Shown one piece after another: positions 53,221-61,428 of a stretch of DNA of 64,000 nucleotides. Within the stretch, counting starts at the first letter, position 1. Each line of letters opens with the position of its first letter. The stretch comes from Betaproteobacteria bacterium (GTDB lineage: Bacteria > Bdellovibrionota_B > Oligoflexia > Silvanigrellales > Silvanigrellaceae): contig VGHE01000003.1 of assembly GCA_016868315.1 (NCBI GenBank), positions 248,001 through 312,000 on the forward strand, written 5' to 3'. The position numbers were made by a program, and so were the translations under genes. The notes below the pieces were generated by a model that saw only the letters and a list, made by a program, of their open reading frames with translations, was not told where the DNA came from and did no database searches.

Positions 53221-53703
53221 ATGTCCATCAATATCTTTAGAACTGCAACAGGCCAAGCCATCCGTGAAATCATCTCCGACCACAGCCAGGAAAATCGGTT
53301 CGGACGTACACTCACCGATTCAGATCTCGACGCCATTTGCGAACGCGTTGTTGACCTCTTCGAAATGACATTGAATTTGCGCGCCCAAGTCGCTGGAACG
53401 GGAGTGGCTACAGGAGACTCGAACGAATCGTCTCGCAATTCCGGACGACAGACGTCACGCAGCGTGCGTTGGGACGAAGAGCCGACAAAGGTGCCCACAA
53501 CTCGCGCAGCCTCCGAGATTTACGATTTCGGTCAATTGAATAAACAATCCCGAGCCGATGCGCTGCCAAGCCTGGCTCCACAACAGACCACAGAAATTGA
53601 CCTGAAATTGCCTCGCAAAAGAATCAGTGTGACGGTCGAGGAGCGAGAAGTGTTGATGCGGCGGGCTCAGTCGCCTGCAGTGGCCCCACGCCCCGCCCCT
53701 TGA
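53221..53703 (+). CDS. Hypothetical protein with disordered middle
   Basis: A 160-aa protein from the ATG at 53221 (GGAGGTTCG just upstream; the track start at 53179 lacks a site). The first 50 residues form a helical unit (MSINIFRTATGQAIREIISD, then LTDSDLDAICERVVDLFEMT). The remainder is Ser/Arg/Pro-rich and probably disordered, ending in AVAPRPAP. No family is recognised. Its 3' end overlaps the convergent SCP2-like gene by 80 bp. Confidence 0.6.
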   Translation: MSINIFRTATGQAIREIISDHSQENRFGRTLTDSDLDAICERVVDLFEMTLNLRAQVAGTGVATGDSNESSRNSGRQTSRSVRWDEEPTKVPTTRAASEIYDFGQLNKQSRADALPSLAPQQTTEIDLKLPRKRISVTVEEREVLMRRAQSPAVAPRPAP

Positions 53704-54136
53704 GAACCGCAACGAGCCGCATGAAACAGGGCAGATCACCTGCGATTTTCACAAGCCCATTGAGATAGGCAATTTTTGCCTTGAGAGTGCCCCCAAGGAG
53801 GCGCCTCAGAGTATTGGCATCGGTGCTCACCTTGACCCGAACTGCCCCCTCATTAAGCAAACCTAAAAGAGTTGCCTCGTCCATTCGCAGCGGAGATCCT
53901 AGGTCGAATGTGACCTCCGCATGCCCGCCACTCACCGTGAGACGTCCACTCGACACGGTTTGAGGGGTGACAACCACAAGAAAACTGGGTTGAGAGTCAA
54001 TGTAAAAAAGGAAGTCGCCGCGAAACTGGGCGCGCTCCTCTTCTCCCAGAGCAACAAGATCCCGCACCACCCAGGCACGAAACTGGTCGGCAATTTTCCA
54101 AAGCATATTTGAATCTTGCTCTGCGCTCGTGTGCAT
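53624..54136 (-). CDS. SCP2-like (sterol carrier) domain protein
   Basis: A 170-aa protein. After an N-terminal helix (LWKIADQFRAWVVRDLVALG), the pattern DFLFYIDSQPSFLVVVTPQT, HAEVTFDLGSPLRMDEATLL, GLLNEGAVRVKVSTDANTLR and AYLNGLVKIAGDLPCFMRLV follows the SCP2 fold, with the family's G.lki.GD....l ending. SCP2 domains bind lipids or acyl chains. It sits 125 bp after the PEGA kinase on the same strand and may be part of that operon. The last 80 bp overlap the opposite-strand gene at 53221. A later Met (11) is also a possible start. Confidence 0.65.
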   Translation of the reverse strand: MHTSAEQDSNMLWKIADQFRAWVVRDLVALGEEERAQFRGDFLFYIDSQPSFLVVVTPQTVSSGRLTVSGGHAEVTFDLGSPLRMDEATLLGLLNEGAVRVKVSTDANTLRRLLGGTLKAKIAYLNGLVKIAGDLPCFMRLVAVLKGRGVGPLQATEPAASTLLAPRPSH

Positions 54137-54261
54137 CTTCTGCTTCGACCTTCAGGCCAGACCGACCTACGCGCCGGCATCCACCCTGTATCCGGTTTCA
54201 GTTGAATCATTCATTTTAGGGCATAAAGCAGGGCAACGGCAGTGTCCAGCGTGATTCCTGC

Positions 54262-56166
54262 TCAGCGCGTGCAATCGCGCAGTTCAAGTTTGCGCCAAAC
54301 GGTTCGGTTAATGTCGTTTCGAGTCAACGTTTCCTCGAATGAACCAGACTTGCACTTGGGGTGCTGAATGCGGAAGCGCAACTTCTGATTGATAGGCATG
54401 AGGTCAAACACATGAGGGGTGGTTCCGCCGGCATCCCATCCTTCTTGATTCGTGACCCGTGCGCCCGGCGGCTGTGTGAAAATCTGCAACTGTGCTGTCG
54501 GCACACTCGAGTCGCGCTCGAGAATCACTTGCTCATTGATTTTTCCGCCAGCAAGTGTGGTTTTGACGTCGATCTGCTTTGTGCGGATACCAGGACGAGA
54601 CAACACAATGGAATGTTGCCCCGGCGGCAGAGTCACTTGCACGGGAAAACCCACCGGCTTTCCGCCACCAAAGGGACGCCCGTTGACCTCCATCAACATG
54701 CGCACATTTCCGGGCGACACAGACAAAGTGACCGTACTGGCCAAACCCGCACCGCGGTTTCGAATCATGTAGATCGCACCAAAGAGAACACCAACCAAAA
54801 GCACGAGCACAATCAGCGGTCCTAAGAGACTGCTGCTCTGCTTTCGACCCGACCGCGGCGCTTCGAAATAAACAGACGACAAGGGGGTCTGGGCAGCAGG
54901 GATCGCGATGTTTCTGCCTTTGTGTTGGGTCTGGGTGCCCTCGCGCCTGCTCTGCCCCAAACTCAGTGAACCTCGTTTTACCGACAGCGCCTTCGCGGCA
55001 GTGCCATCCAGCTCGCGTTTACGCGCCGTTTGCCCGAGAGCCACGGCATTGCCGACACGAATAGATGTTCCACCACCCGTGCGCACCGGATTGCGCGAAT
55101 TGGTCATAGACGCACTGACATCGAGAACCTGTGAGTGCATACCCGAATCGATACGATCGCCAAAAACATTATTTGAACGCATCACCGCATCGAAGTTTCC
55201 GACCGGAAGAGCCAAGGTCGAGCGCAAACGCTCGCGTGCTGCTTCGAGTTTTTCAGAAAAAACACTCTGCATGAAATCTGCAAGTTCGCCGATGAAGAAG
55301 TCCGGTCGGTACTGATACAGGAAGCGACTCAAATCACGCACTGCCTCGCGACCGCTCTGGTAGCGCTGCAAAGGATCCTTGGCGAGAAGTTTCATCACAA
55401 TTGCGTCGAGCTCGGGTGGAACACCGCTGTTGTTCACCTGGCTCGGAGGCCGAACCTGACAAGCTCGCACTGCCTCGAGTACAGCAAGATCTTCGCCCCT
55501 GAAGAGACGCGCCATAGTGAGCATTTCATAAAGAATAATGCCCACAGCAAAGATATCCGAACGTGCATCAATATTGTACCCACTGGCCTGTTCCGGGCTC
55601 ATGTAACGGAATTTACCCTTGAGCACTCCCACGCGTGTGGTTGAGATCTGGTTCTCGGCTTTGGCTATGCCGAAGTCGGTAATCTTGACGTCACCCTCGT
55701 AACTCACGAGGATGTTTTGGGGGCTGACATCGCGGTGTATGATGCCCATCGACTTTCCGGTCACGTCGACAGCAGCATGCGCGTAGGCCAAACCAGAGAG
55801 AGTCTCCATGGCTATGTAACACGCCAGATCGATAGGTATACGCTTTTTCTGCTGCTCAGCCGCGGAGAGAACCCCACGCAGATCTTGCCCATCCACGAAG
55901 TCCATGACCAACATGTAGCTGGTGCCGTCGGACACAAAATCGAAGACCTGAACGATATTTTTGTTCTGGAGCTGCTTAGCAACATTGGCTTCGTTGCGGA
56001 ACATTTCCACGAACTCATTGTCTTGGGCGTAGTGAGGGAGAATCCGCTTGAAGGCACAGACGCGTGCAAAACCATCACTTCCCACGCTCTTGCCAAGGTG
56101 GATTTCGGCCATACCACCCTGCGCAATGCGCTCTGTGAGAATATATTTGGGTTGGCTTTGTGCCAT
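54262..56166 (-). CDS. Membrane Ser/Thr protein kinase with PEGA-type extracytoplasmic domain
   Basis: A 634-aa protein from the ATG at 56166 (AAGGG upstream). Cytoplasmic kinase domain (about 10-270): GGMAEIHLGK glycine loop, FKRIL lysine, IIHRDVSPQNILV, ITDFGIAKAE, and MSPEQASGYNIDARSDIFAV. A linker (270-460) with ISN/Ser-rich parts follows. One transmembrane helix (LLGPLIVLVLLVGVLFGAIY) leads to a periplasmic part with PEGA-like repeats (LPPGQHSIVLSRPGIRTKQI and IFTQPPGARVTNQE). All catalytic residues are kept, so it should be active. Neighbours (FHA-GGDEF and lipoprotein) suggest a joint signalling pathway; FHA domains bind phosphothreonine. Confidence 0.94.
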   Translation of the reverse strand: MAQSQPKYILTERIAQGGMAEIHLGKSVGSDGFARVCAFKRILPHYAQDNEFVEMFRNEANVAKQLQNKNIVQVFDFVSDGTSYMLVMDFVDGQDLRGVLSAAEQQKKRIPIDLACYIAMETLSGLAYAHAAVDVTGKSMGIIHRDVSPQNILVSYEGDVKITDFGIAKAENQISTTRVGVLKGKFRYMSPEQASGYNIDARSDIFAVGIILYEMLTMARLFRGEDLAVLEAVRACQVRPPSQVNNSGVPPELDAIVMKLLAKDPLQRYQSGREAVRDLSRFLYQYRPDFFIGELADFMQSVFSEKLEAARERLRSTLALPVGNFDAVMRSNNVFGDRIDSGMHSQVLDVSASMTNSRNPVRTGGGTSIRVGNAVALGQTARKRELDGTAAKALSVKRGSLSLGQSRREGTQTQHKGRNIAIPAAQTPLSSVYFEAPRSGRKQSSSLLGPLIVLVLLVGVLFGAIYMIRNRGAGLASTVTLSVSPGNVRMLMEVNGRPFGGGKPVGFPVQVTLPPGQHSIVLSRPGIRTKQIDVKTTLAGGKINEQVILERDSSVPTAQLQIFTQPPGARVTNQEGWDAGGTTPHVFDLMPINQKLRFRIQHPKCKSGSFEETLTRNDINRTVWRKLELRDCTR

Positions 56167-56269
56167 GCTGCCCTTCACTCCTTCGCCAAACGCGACGCTC
56201 CCTATGGAAACGCGCATCAGCTCAGCGAAGGTATCGGAGCAGGTTGTTCAAGATTGATGTGTCAAAAAT

Positions 56270-56908
56270 TCAAGGCCAGCGCAGTTGAACTTTTGCGAGG
56301 GCAGACTGGGCAAGAAATTCAGCGGCAAGAGTTTCTTTTTGGTTTTCATTGTCGCGCTGCAGAATGGTTTCAGGAAAATCAAAAATCATCAAATAATCCT
56401 GCGACCACTGATGGATATTCGGAAAGAACGTCTGCAGCAGAGTTTTGTCGGCAATGCGGCGAACATACAGTGGCGTGAGCTGACTTGGACCTACGCGCAT
56501 CGAGAGCGACCACAGAGTGCGGTCATCCAAGCTCGCATAGGCTGACTCAGGTGTGAAAACGCTGACCAGAACCCCGAGACGCACACCTCCCGAAGAGTCC
56601 GACAGAACCGAGAGGCTGTCCGCTGAACCACGCAGGCGCGAGAGTCTTTGAGTCACGGCCTTACGCATATCGTCGGTCAACAACACGGCGCTCATCTCGA
56701 CTCTGTTTTGAAATTGCGAAAAAACTGTAACCTTCCGCAACCATCTCGCAAGAACCGGCTCATATTGCGCATCCTGGGCAGGAAGCGGTGGAGCAGAACT
56801 CTCAACCGAACTCGACACACACCCCGATACTCCGGCCAGCACTGCAAAGCACACGGCCATGAAAAGAGCACGTGGCTGAAAAGCAAACCTTTCACGACGC
56901 AGTGACAC
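56270..56908 (-). CDS. Predicted lipoprotein of the kinase operon
   Basis: A 212-aa protein from the GTG at 56908, where GGGAGG lies 8 nt upstream. The longer track ORF lies within the FHA-GGDEF coding region and is rejected. Signal: FMAVCFAVLAGVSGCVSSS (lipobox Cys near 29). The mature part has a SS-rich linker and then a helical/strand domain (ARWLRKVTVFSQFQNRVEMS, LYVRRIADKTLLQTFFPNIH) that I do not recognise. It overlaps the FHA-GGDEF stop by 17 bp and precedes the kinase by 103 bp. Possibly an envelope partner of the kinase's periplasmic domain. Confidence 0.72.
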   Translation of the reverse strand: MSLRRERFAFQPRALFMAVCFAVLAGVSGCVSSSVESSAPPLPAQDAQYEPVLARWLRKVTVFSQFQNRVEMSAVLLTDDMRKAVTQRLSRLRGSADSLSVLSDSSGGVRLGVLVSVFTPESAYASLDDRTLWSLSMRVGPSQLTPLYVRRIADKTLLQTFFPNIHQWSQDYLMIFDFPETILQRDNENQKETLAAEFLAQSALAKVQLRWP

Positions 56909-57821
56909 GGTTTCGACCTCCCTGCTTCGATTGGTACATCCGCGCATCCGCAAGACGAATGAGCTCCTGCACGTTCGGCTGATTTTCTGAATCTAACGTC
57001 TTCTCAATGACCTCCTGAGCCGATGCCACACCCAGACTGATCGTCACAGGGATGTGCTTGCCTTCGTAGTCCACCGAGCTGAGCTCAACAGTACGACGAA
57101 TCCGCTCAGCCAGCGCCACTGCGTCTTGCAGAGCGCACGATGCCAAAACACAAAATTCTTCACCGCCAAATCGGGCAAAGGTCTCATTGGTGCCAATCAA
57201 AGGCTTAATAACCGCACATACTTCCTTGAGAACGATATCCCCAGCATCGTGGCCGTGGGTATCATTGATGGACTTGAAGCGGTCGAGGTCGATCATGATG
57301 AAACTCAGTTCCACCGCACCCGCCTTGGCCAGCCGAAACTCCTCCTCGAGGCGCTCCATCGCATATTCGCGCCGAAAAACATCGAGCATCCTGTCTTGAA
57401 CCGCCATCCGGTAAATTCGGTCGAAAAGCAGCTGCTCTGCCGTTCCAGTGCTAAAGTAACGCAAACGCACGTTACCCGCGCGCAACATGTCACCATGCAT
57501 CAGCTCAGCACTTTGCATGACACGGACGTCATTGATGAAGGTATGATTGAGACTTCCAAGATCGGTAACAACGGCAGTTGTTCCCTGGAAGTCAATTCGA
57601 CAGTGCTCGCGAGATACGCTCGGGTCATCGATCCAGACTTGGACACGGTCAGCGCGGCGCCCCAGCAGAACACCGGCACTCGACAGGTTGAAACGTTTTC
57701 CCGCAGCGCCACCATCGTATTGAACCAGCACAGGCGAATTGTTTCGCGTCTGCCCGCCAGTTAACGACTGCGTGGACGACGCCACTATGGTTTTGTCATC
57801 GTTTTGCCTGTCTTGTGACAT
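56892..57821 (-). CDS. FHA-domain diguanylate cyclase
   Basis: A 309-aa cytoplasmic protein. The FHA domain (about 40-125) has FNLSSAGVLLGRRADRVQVW, PSVSREHCRIDF and TDLGSLNHTFINDV, i.e. the phosphothreonine-binding Arg, Ser and Asn. The GGDEF domain (about 150-305) contains FIMIDLDRFKSINDTHGHD and FARFGGEEFCVLAS. The inhibitory RxxD site is not present (GTNE in its place). It should make cyclic di-GMP under the control of phosphothreonine proteins, presumably the kinase two genes downstream. The start may be the ATG at 57821 or the GTG at 57830. Confidence 0.93.
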   Translation of the reverse strand: MSQDRQNDDKTIVASSTQSLTGGQTRNNSPVLVQYDGGAAGKRFNLSSAGVLLGRRADRVQVWIDDPSVSREHCRIDFQGTTAVVTDLGSLNHTFINDVRVMQSAELMHGDMLRAGNVRLRYFSTGTAEQLLFDRIYRMAVQDRMLDVFRREYAMERLEEEFRLAKAGAVELSFIMIDLDRFKSINDTHGHDAGDIVLKEVCAVIKPLIGTNETFARFGGEEFCVLASCALQDAVALAERIRRTVELSSVDYEGKHIPVTISLGVASAQEVIEKTLDSENQPNVQELIRLADARMYQSKQGGRNRVTAS

Positions 57822-57896
57822 GAGCTCCACTCTTTTCGGCAGTTTTGCACATACCCGATGATAACAGGGGAAGAGCCCAAAAAGGAACGCCCCCTT

Positions 57897-59555
57897 TCAG
57901 AGGCCGCTCACCATCTTGACGCCAATGACGTTGGGCAATTTTCGCATACCAATGAGCAGCTCGGGCTCGAGCGTGCCATCGATGCGAATAAGCGACATCG
58001 CCATACCACCACGCCGATTTCGAGAAAGCTCGAATTGGGCAATATTGATTTGATTGCGTGCAAGGAAAGAACCCACATCGCCAATCACACCCGGCCGGTC
58101 GTGGTTCTGCAACACAAGCATCTCACCTTCAGGCTCGATTTCAAAAAGGAAGTCATTGATAGAGCACAGGCGGGGATGTTCATTGCCTAACAGGACTGCC
58201 CCTACAGAGGTCTGCTCGTGCGCGGCAGCGCCCTCAACCCGGAGCTCCAGCCCATTACGGCGCACGGAGCTGGTTTCAGCAGAGATCGAATCAATGGTCA
58301 GGTTCAAGCCGCGCTTTGCCAGAAGTCGTTCAGCATTCACATAACTCACGTATTCATCGCTGCTCGGAGAAACAAATCCCTTGATTGCGGAGATACGCAA
58401 TAACTGCAGCTCCTCTGCCTTAATATCAGCGGCCACGAGCAAACGCAGTTCACGCGGATTGAAGTCGCAGATCTGTGCTGCAACACGGCCGAGCTTTTCG
58501 GCAAGAACTGCAAAACGGCGAGAGGCTTCGGTACCGAGCACAGAAACGTGCGGCAGGTTGACCGGTGTATCCACAATCTCGCCCCGCAGAGCTTTCAAAG
58601 TCTGCACTGCGACAGTGTGACCAATGCGGTATTGAGCCTCATGTGTGCTCGCTCCGATATGCGGTGTAACAACCACATTTTTGTGAGACACAAGCTCCAG
58701 CAGAGGCTTCGGCTCGTTGTCAAAAGTGTCGATCCCTGCACCAGAAATATAACCTTCATTGAGAAGCTTGAGCAGGGCTTTCTCGTTAATAATTCCGCCC
58801 CGGGCTGCGTTGAGAACCACAGCGCCCTTCTTCAATTTGCGCAGCTCGATTTCACCGACCATTCCCTTCGTTTCTTTATTTAAGGGAGTGTGAACAGTTA
58901 ACACATCGCATTCAGCAAGGAGCTCCTCAAGCGTTGCACGGCGCTCGGCACCATGCTTGCGGAACACTTCCTCGGAAATGTAGGGGTCGTAGGCAAGCAC
59001 ACGCATATCGAAAGAACGGCAAAACTTCGCCACGCGATGACCCACGTTGCCAAGCCCGACAATACCGATGGTTTTCTCAAGCAATTCGGTTCCAGTGAAT
59101 TCGTGTCGATTCCATCCACCCGAAGCTGTGCTTGAATGAGCGCGCGGGATATTGCGGATGACCGAGAGCAAAAGTCCGAGAGTCAATTCCGCCGCAGAGT
59201 TGGTGTTTCTACCGGGCGTATTCAAAACCAGAACCCCCGACTCCGTGGCTGCCTCTACGTCGATATTTCCGTAGCCAACCGCTGCACGCGCCACAACACT
59301 CAACTGTTTGCCCGCAGAGAGAACTTCTTTGTCTACGTCGGTTTCAGAGCGTGAAACCAAAACATGTGCATCCGCAACTTCTTTCAGCAAAACATCGCGA
59401 CTACAGTCGGGCAAATAACAGAGCTCAACGGGCAAATTGGGTGCGAGTTCCGAAGGAGGATTCTTGAACAGATCGAGCGCCACATCGTGGAGTTTGCCCG
59501 TGATGAGGATTTTAATCTTCTGCGGCGATTGCGCTCCAGTAGATTGTCGCAACAT
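57897..59555 (-). CDS. serA: D-3-phosphoglycerate dehydrogenase (long form, ACT domain)
   Basis: A 552-aa protein from the ATG at 59555 with GGAGG 6 nt upstream; the track ORF's extra 33 residues are not supported. NAD-binding domain: KTIGIVGLGNVGHRVAKFCR, LAYDPYISEE, then the catalytic Arg/Glu/His set in LNAARGGIINEKALLKLL, FDNEPKPLLELVSHKNVVVT and PHIGASTHEAQYRIG. An intervening ASB domain (about 320-455) and a C-terminal ACT domain (LVLQNHDRPGVIGDVGSFLA) complete the long bacterial form. It catalyses the first step of serine synthesis. It begins 22 bp after the ABC exporter genes and is upstream of the signalling genes. Confidence 0.96.
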   Translation of the reverse strand: MLRQSTGAQSPQKIKILITGKLHDVALDLFKNPPSELAPNLPVELCYLPDCSRDVLLKEVADAHVLVSRSETDVDKEVLSAGKQLSVVARAAVGYGNIDVEAATESGVLVLNTPGRNTNSAAELTLGLLLSVIRNIPRAHSSTASGGWNRHEFTGTELLEKTIGIVGLGNVGHRVAKFCRSFDMRVLAYDPYISEEVFRKHGAERRATLEELLAECDVLTVHTPLNKETKGMVGEIELRKLKKGAVVLNAARGGIINEKALLKLLNEGYISGAGIDTFDNEPKPLLELVSHKNVVVTPHIGASTHEAQYRIGHTVAVQTLKALRGEIVDTPVNLPHVSVLGTEASRRFAVLAEKLGRVAAQICDFNPRELRLLVAADIKAEELQLLRISAIKGFVSPSSDEYVSYVNAERLLAKRGLNLTIDSISAETSSVRRNGLELRVEGAAAHEQTSVGAVLLGNEHPRLCSINDFLFEIEPEGEMLVLQNHDRPGVIGDVGSFLARNQINIAQFELSRNRRGGMAMSLIRIDGTLEPELLIGMRKLPNVIGVKMVSGL

Positions 59556-59577
59556 GGAAACCTCCCAAAAACAGATT

Positions 59578-61428
59578 TCAGGCCAACATCGAACCCGACT
59601 CAACCCCAGACATCCAGGCCGGAAGTATGGAGTCAGGCGCACCCTGTGCCACAAGTCGACCCTGGCTCATGACAAGAACTAGGTCACAATCTTGTACCGT
59701 TTCCAGTCGATGAGCAATCACGATGACGGTTTTGCCTTGAAAGAGATGTTTAACAGCCATTTGAATTGCCGCATCTGTCTCCAAATCAACACTCGCTGTC
59801 GGCTCATCCATGAGAACAATCGGCGCATCCATAAGCAATGCACGAGCAAAACAAATCAGCTGCCTTTGACCCACCGAAAGATTCCCTCCCCTTTCGATGA
59901 TCTCAAAATCGAGTCCTGCCTCTCCCTGGGCCCTGAAGTGCTCCGCCAAACGCACGGCCTCAAGAGCTTCCCAAAGACGCTTTTCCGAGTGTTTGCCGAG
60001 TCTATCGAGATTGTGACGAAGTGTTCCGGCAAAGAGGTGAGGTTCCTGAGGAACGATGCTGAAGAGACTGCGCGCCTCCGAGAGTTCCTTGAGCAACAAA
60101 GACGAGCCGTTCACAGAAATGTTGCCGGACTCGACTTCAAGCATCCGATAAAGAGCCTGAAATAAAGTCGATTTACCTGCCCCAGTGCGACCAATGATAC
60201 CCACACGCGAGCGCGCAGGAATTGTCAACTGTACATTGTTTAGCACCACTGGTAGCCCTTCACGGTAACGGGCACTGAGGTCGTGAAACCTAATTTCAGC
60301 TCCTGAAATTGCGGGCTGCGCGGTTTCAGGGCTCTCTGGAAGGTGCGTGGACTGCTGCAGTGAACCTCCCTGGCGCAAACCCTCGCGTGGCAGATTGCGA
60401 TATTCAAGAATGCGTTCGAGCGAGACCATGGTTGAGTCAATCATCGAGAAACTGCGGGTCAGCCATTGCATTGTGCCATCGAGACCAATGGAAAGACTCA
60501 TCAGAAACCCTGCGACCCCTGCACCCAAGCGCCCCGTTGCCAGTGACCAAATAACGAAGAGAGTGACTATCAGCCCGAACATTTCAGAGGTCATTTTGAG
60601 ACGCACATTGAGCCAGCGCGTCATTCTGTTCTGGGTCAGGAATGCATAGGCATAGCGGTTCTGGAGATATTGGAGTCGTTTCTGGAATTCATCCGAGCGA
60701 CCGTAGGCACGAATGGTCTGCTGACCTGCAACACTTTCGGTGAACACAGCCCAAATGGGAGTTTCAAGAATTTTCGCAAGACGCTGCACCTCGCGGCTCG
60801 CAGGCCTAAAATCAGATTGGATGCGCAGATACACCAGAGCACACGGCAAGCAAGAGGCACACGCCAGCGGTGCCTGAAAAGCCACAAGAAGAAAAATCCA
60901 CACGATCTCAGCGATGCAGCCGAAAATGTCATTCACATAGTTGGGTATCTCAACAAGCAAATTTGCATAATCACCACTGAAGCGACGTACGATACGTCCC
61001 GTCGGATTTTCGTCGTAGAAGGTGACCGGCACGTGCGAAAGATTATGAACAACCTCGTCGTGCAACGAGCGACCACCACGCGCAAGGAAAGCTGTGACAA
61101 CAGTCCATGTGAAGGCACGGAACACAACCGCAAAAAGCACAAACCAGAGCAATGCAAAAAGGCTGCGTTGCGGTGAAACCTCGGCAAAAAACTCACGCAC
61201 CGGAACTTCAATCCATGGCCCTTTCGTGCAGGCGTGGTTGCCACAGGCCTCGACCCACAGCGACACGAGCCAGCGAAACCCATTGGCAAAAAAGTTTTCC
61301 GCAACAATCAGAAAAAGCAGAACCGGTCCCATCCAGGCGATGGATCGCATCGAAAGCAAGTAACGTGAGTAAAAACTCATGCCCAGGCGACCCGTTGCCT
61401 TGGACTCTCGGGCAACAAATCCTGTCAT
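59578..61428 (-). CDS. ABC exporter half, ABCC (MRP-like) C-terminal type
   Basis: A 616-aa half-transporter with six helices followed by an NBD. Its features match the second half of eukaryotic ABCC/MRP proteins: FTESVAGQQTIRAYGRSDEF, IGLDGTMQWLTRSFSMIDST and MVSLERILEYRNLPREG. In the NBD: Walker A GIIGRTGAGKSTLFQALYRM, signature LSVGQRQLICFARALLM, Walker B IVLMDEPTASVDLETD with the catalytic Glu. It should pair with the product at 61425. A GNHACTKGP loop lies on the outside between the first helices. The substrate is unknown; related proteins move conjugates, peptides or lipids. Its start overlaps the upstream stop by ATGA. Confidence 0.92.
   Translation of the reverse strand: MTGFVARESKATGRLGMSFYSRYLLSMRSIAWMGPVLLFLIVAENFFANGFRWLVSLWVEACGNHACTKGPWIEVPVREFFAEVSPQRSLFALLWFVLFAVVFRAFTWTVVTAFLARGGRSLHDEVVHNLSHVPVTFYDENPTGRIVRRFSGDYANLLVEIPNYVNDIFGCIAEIVWIFLLVAFQAPLACASCLPCALVYLRIQSDFRPASREVQRLAKILETPIWAVFTESVAGQQTIRAYGRSDEFQKRLQYLQNRYAYAFLTQNRMTRWLNVRLKMTSEMFGLIVTLFVIWSLATGRLGAGVAGFLMSLSIGLDGTMQWLTRSFSMIDSTMVSLERILEYRNLPREGLRQGGSLQQSTHLPESPETAQPAISGAEIRFHDLSARYREGLPVVLNNVQLTIPARSRVGIIGRTGAGKSTLFQALYRMLEVESGNISVNGSSLLLKELSEARSLFSIVPQEPHLFAGTLRHNLDRLGKHSEKRLWEALEAVRLAEHFRAQGEAGLDFEIIERGGNLSVGQRQLICFARALLMDAPIVLMDEPTASVDLETDAAIQMAVKHLFQGKTVIVIAHRLETVQDCDLVLVMSQGRLVAQGAPDSILPAWMSGVESGSMLA

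Noticed and set aside
57862-57896. Terminator after serA (minus strand)
   Set aside because: AAGG/CCTT gives only a 4-bp stem with a short T-run; too weak to call.
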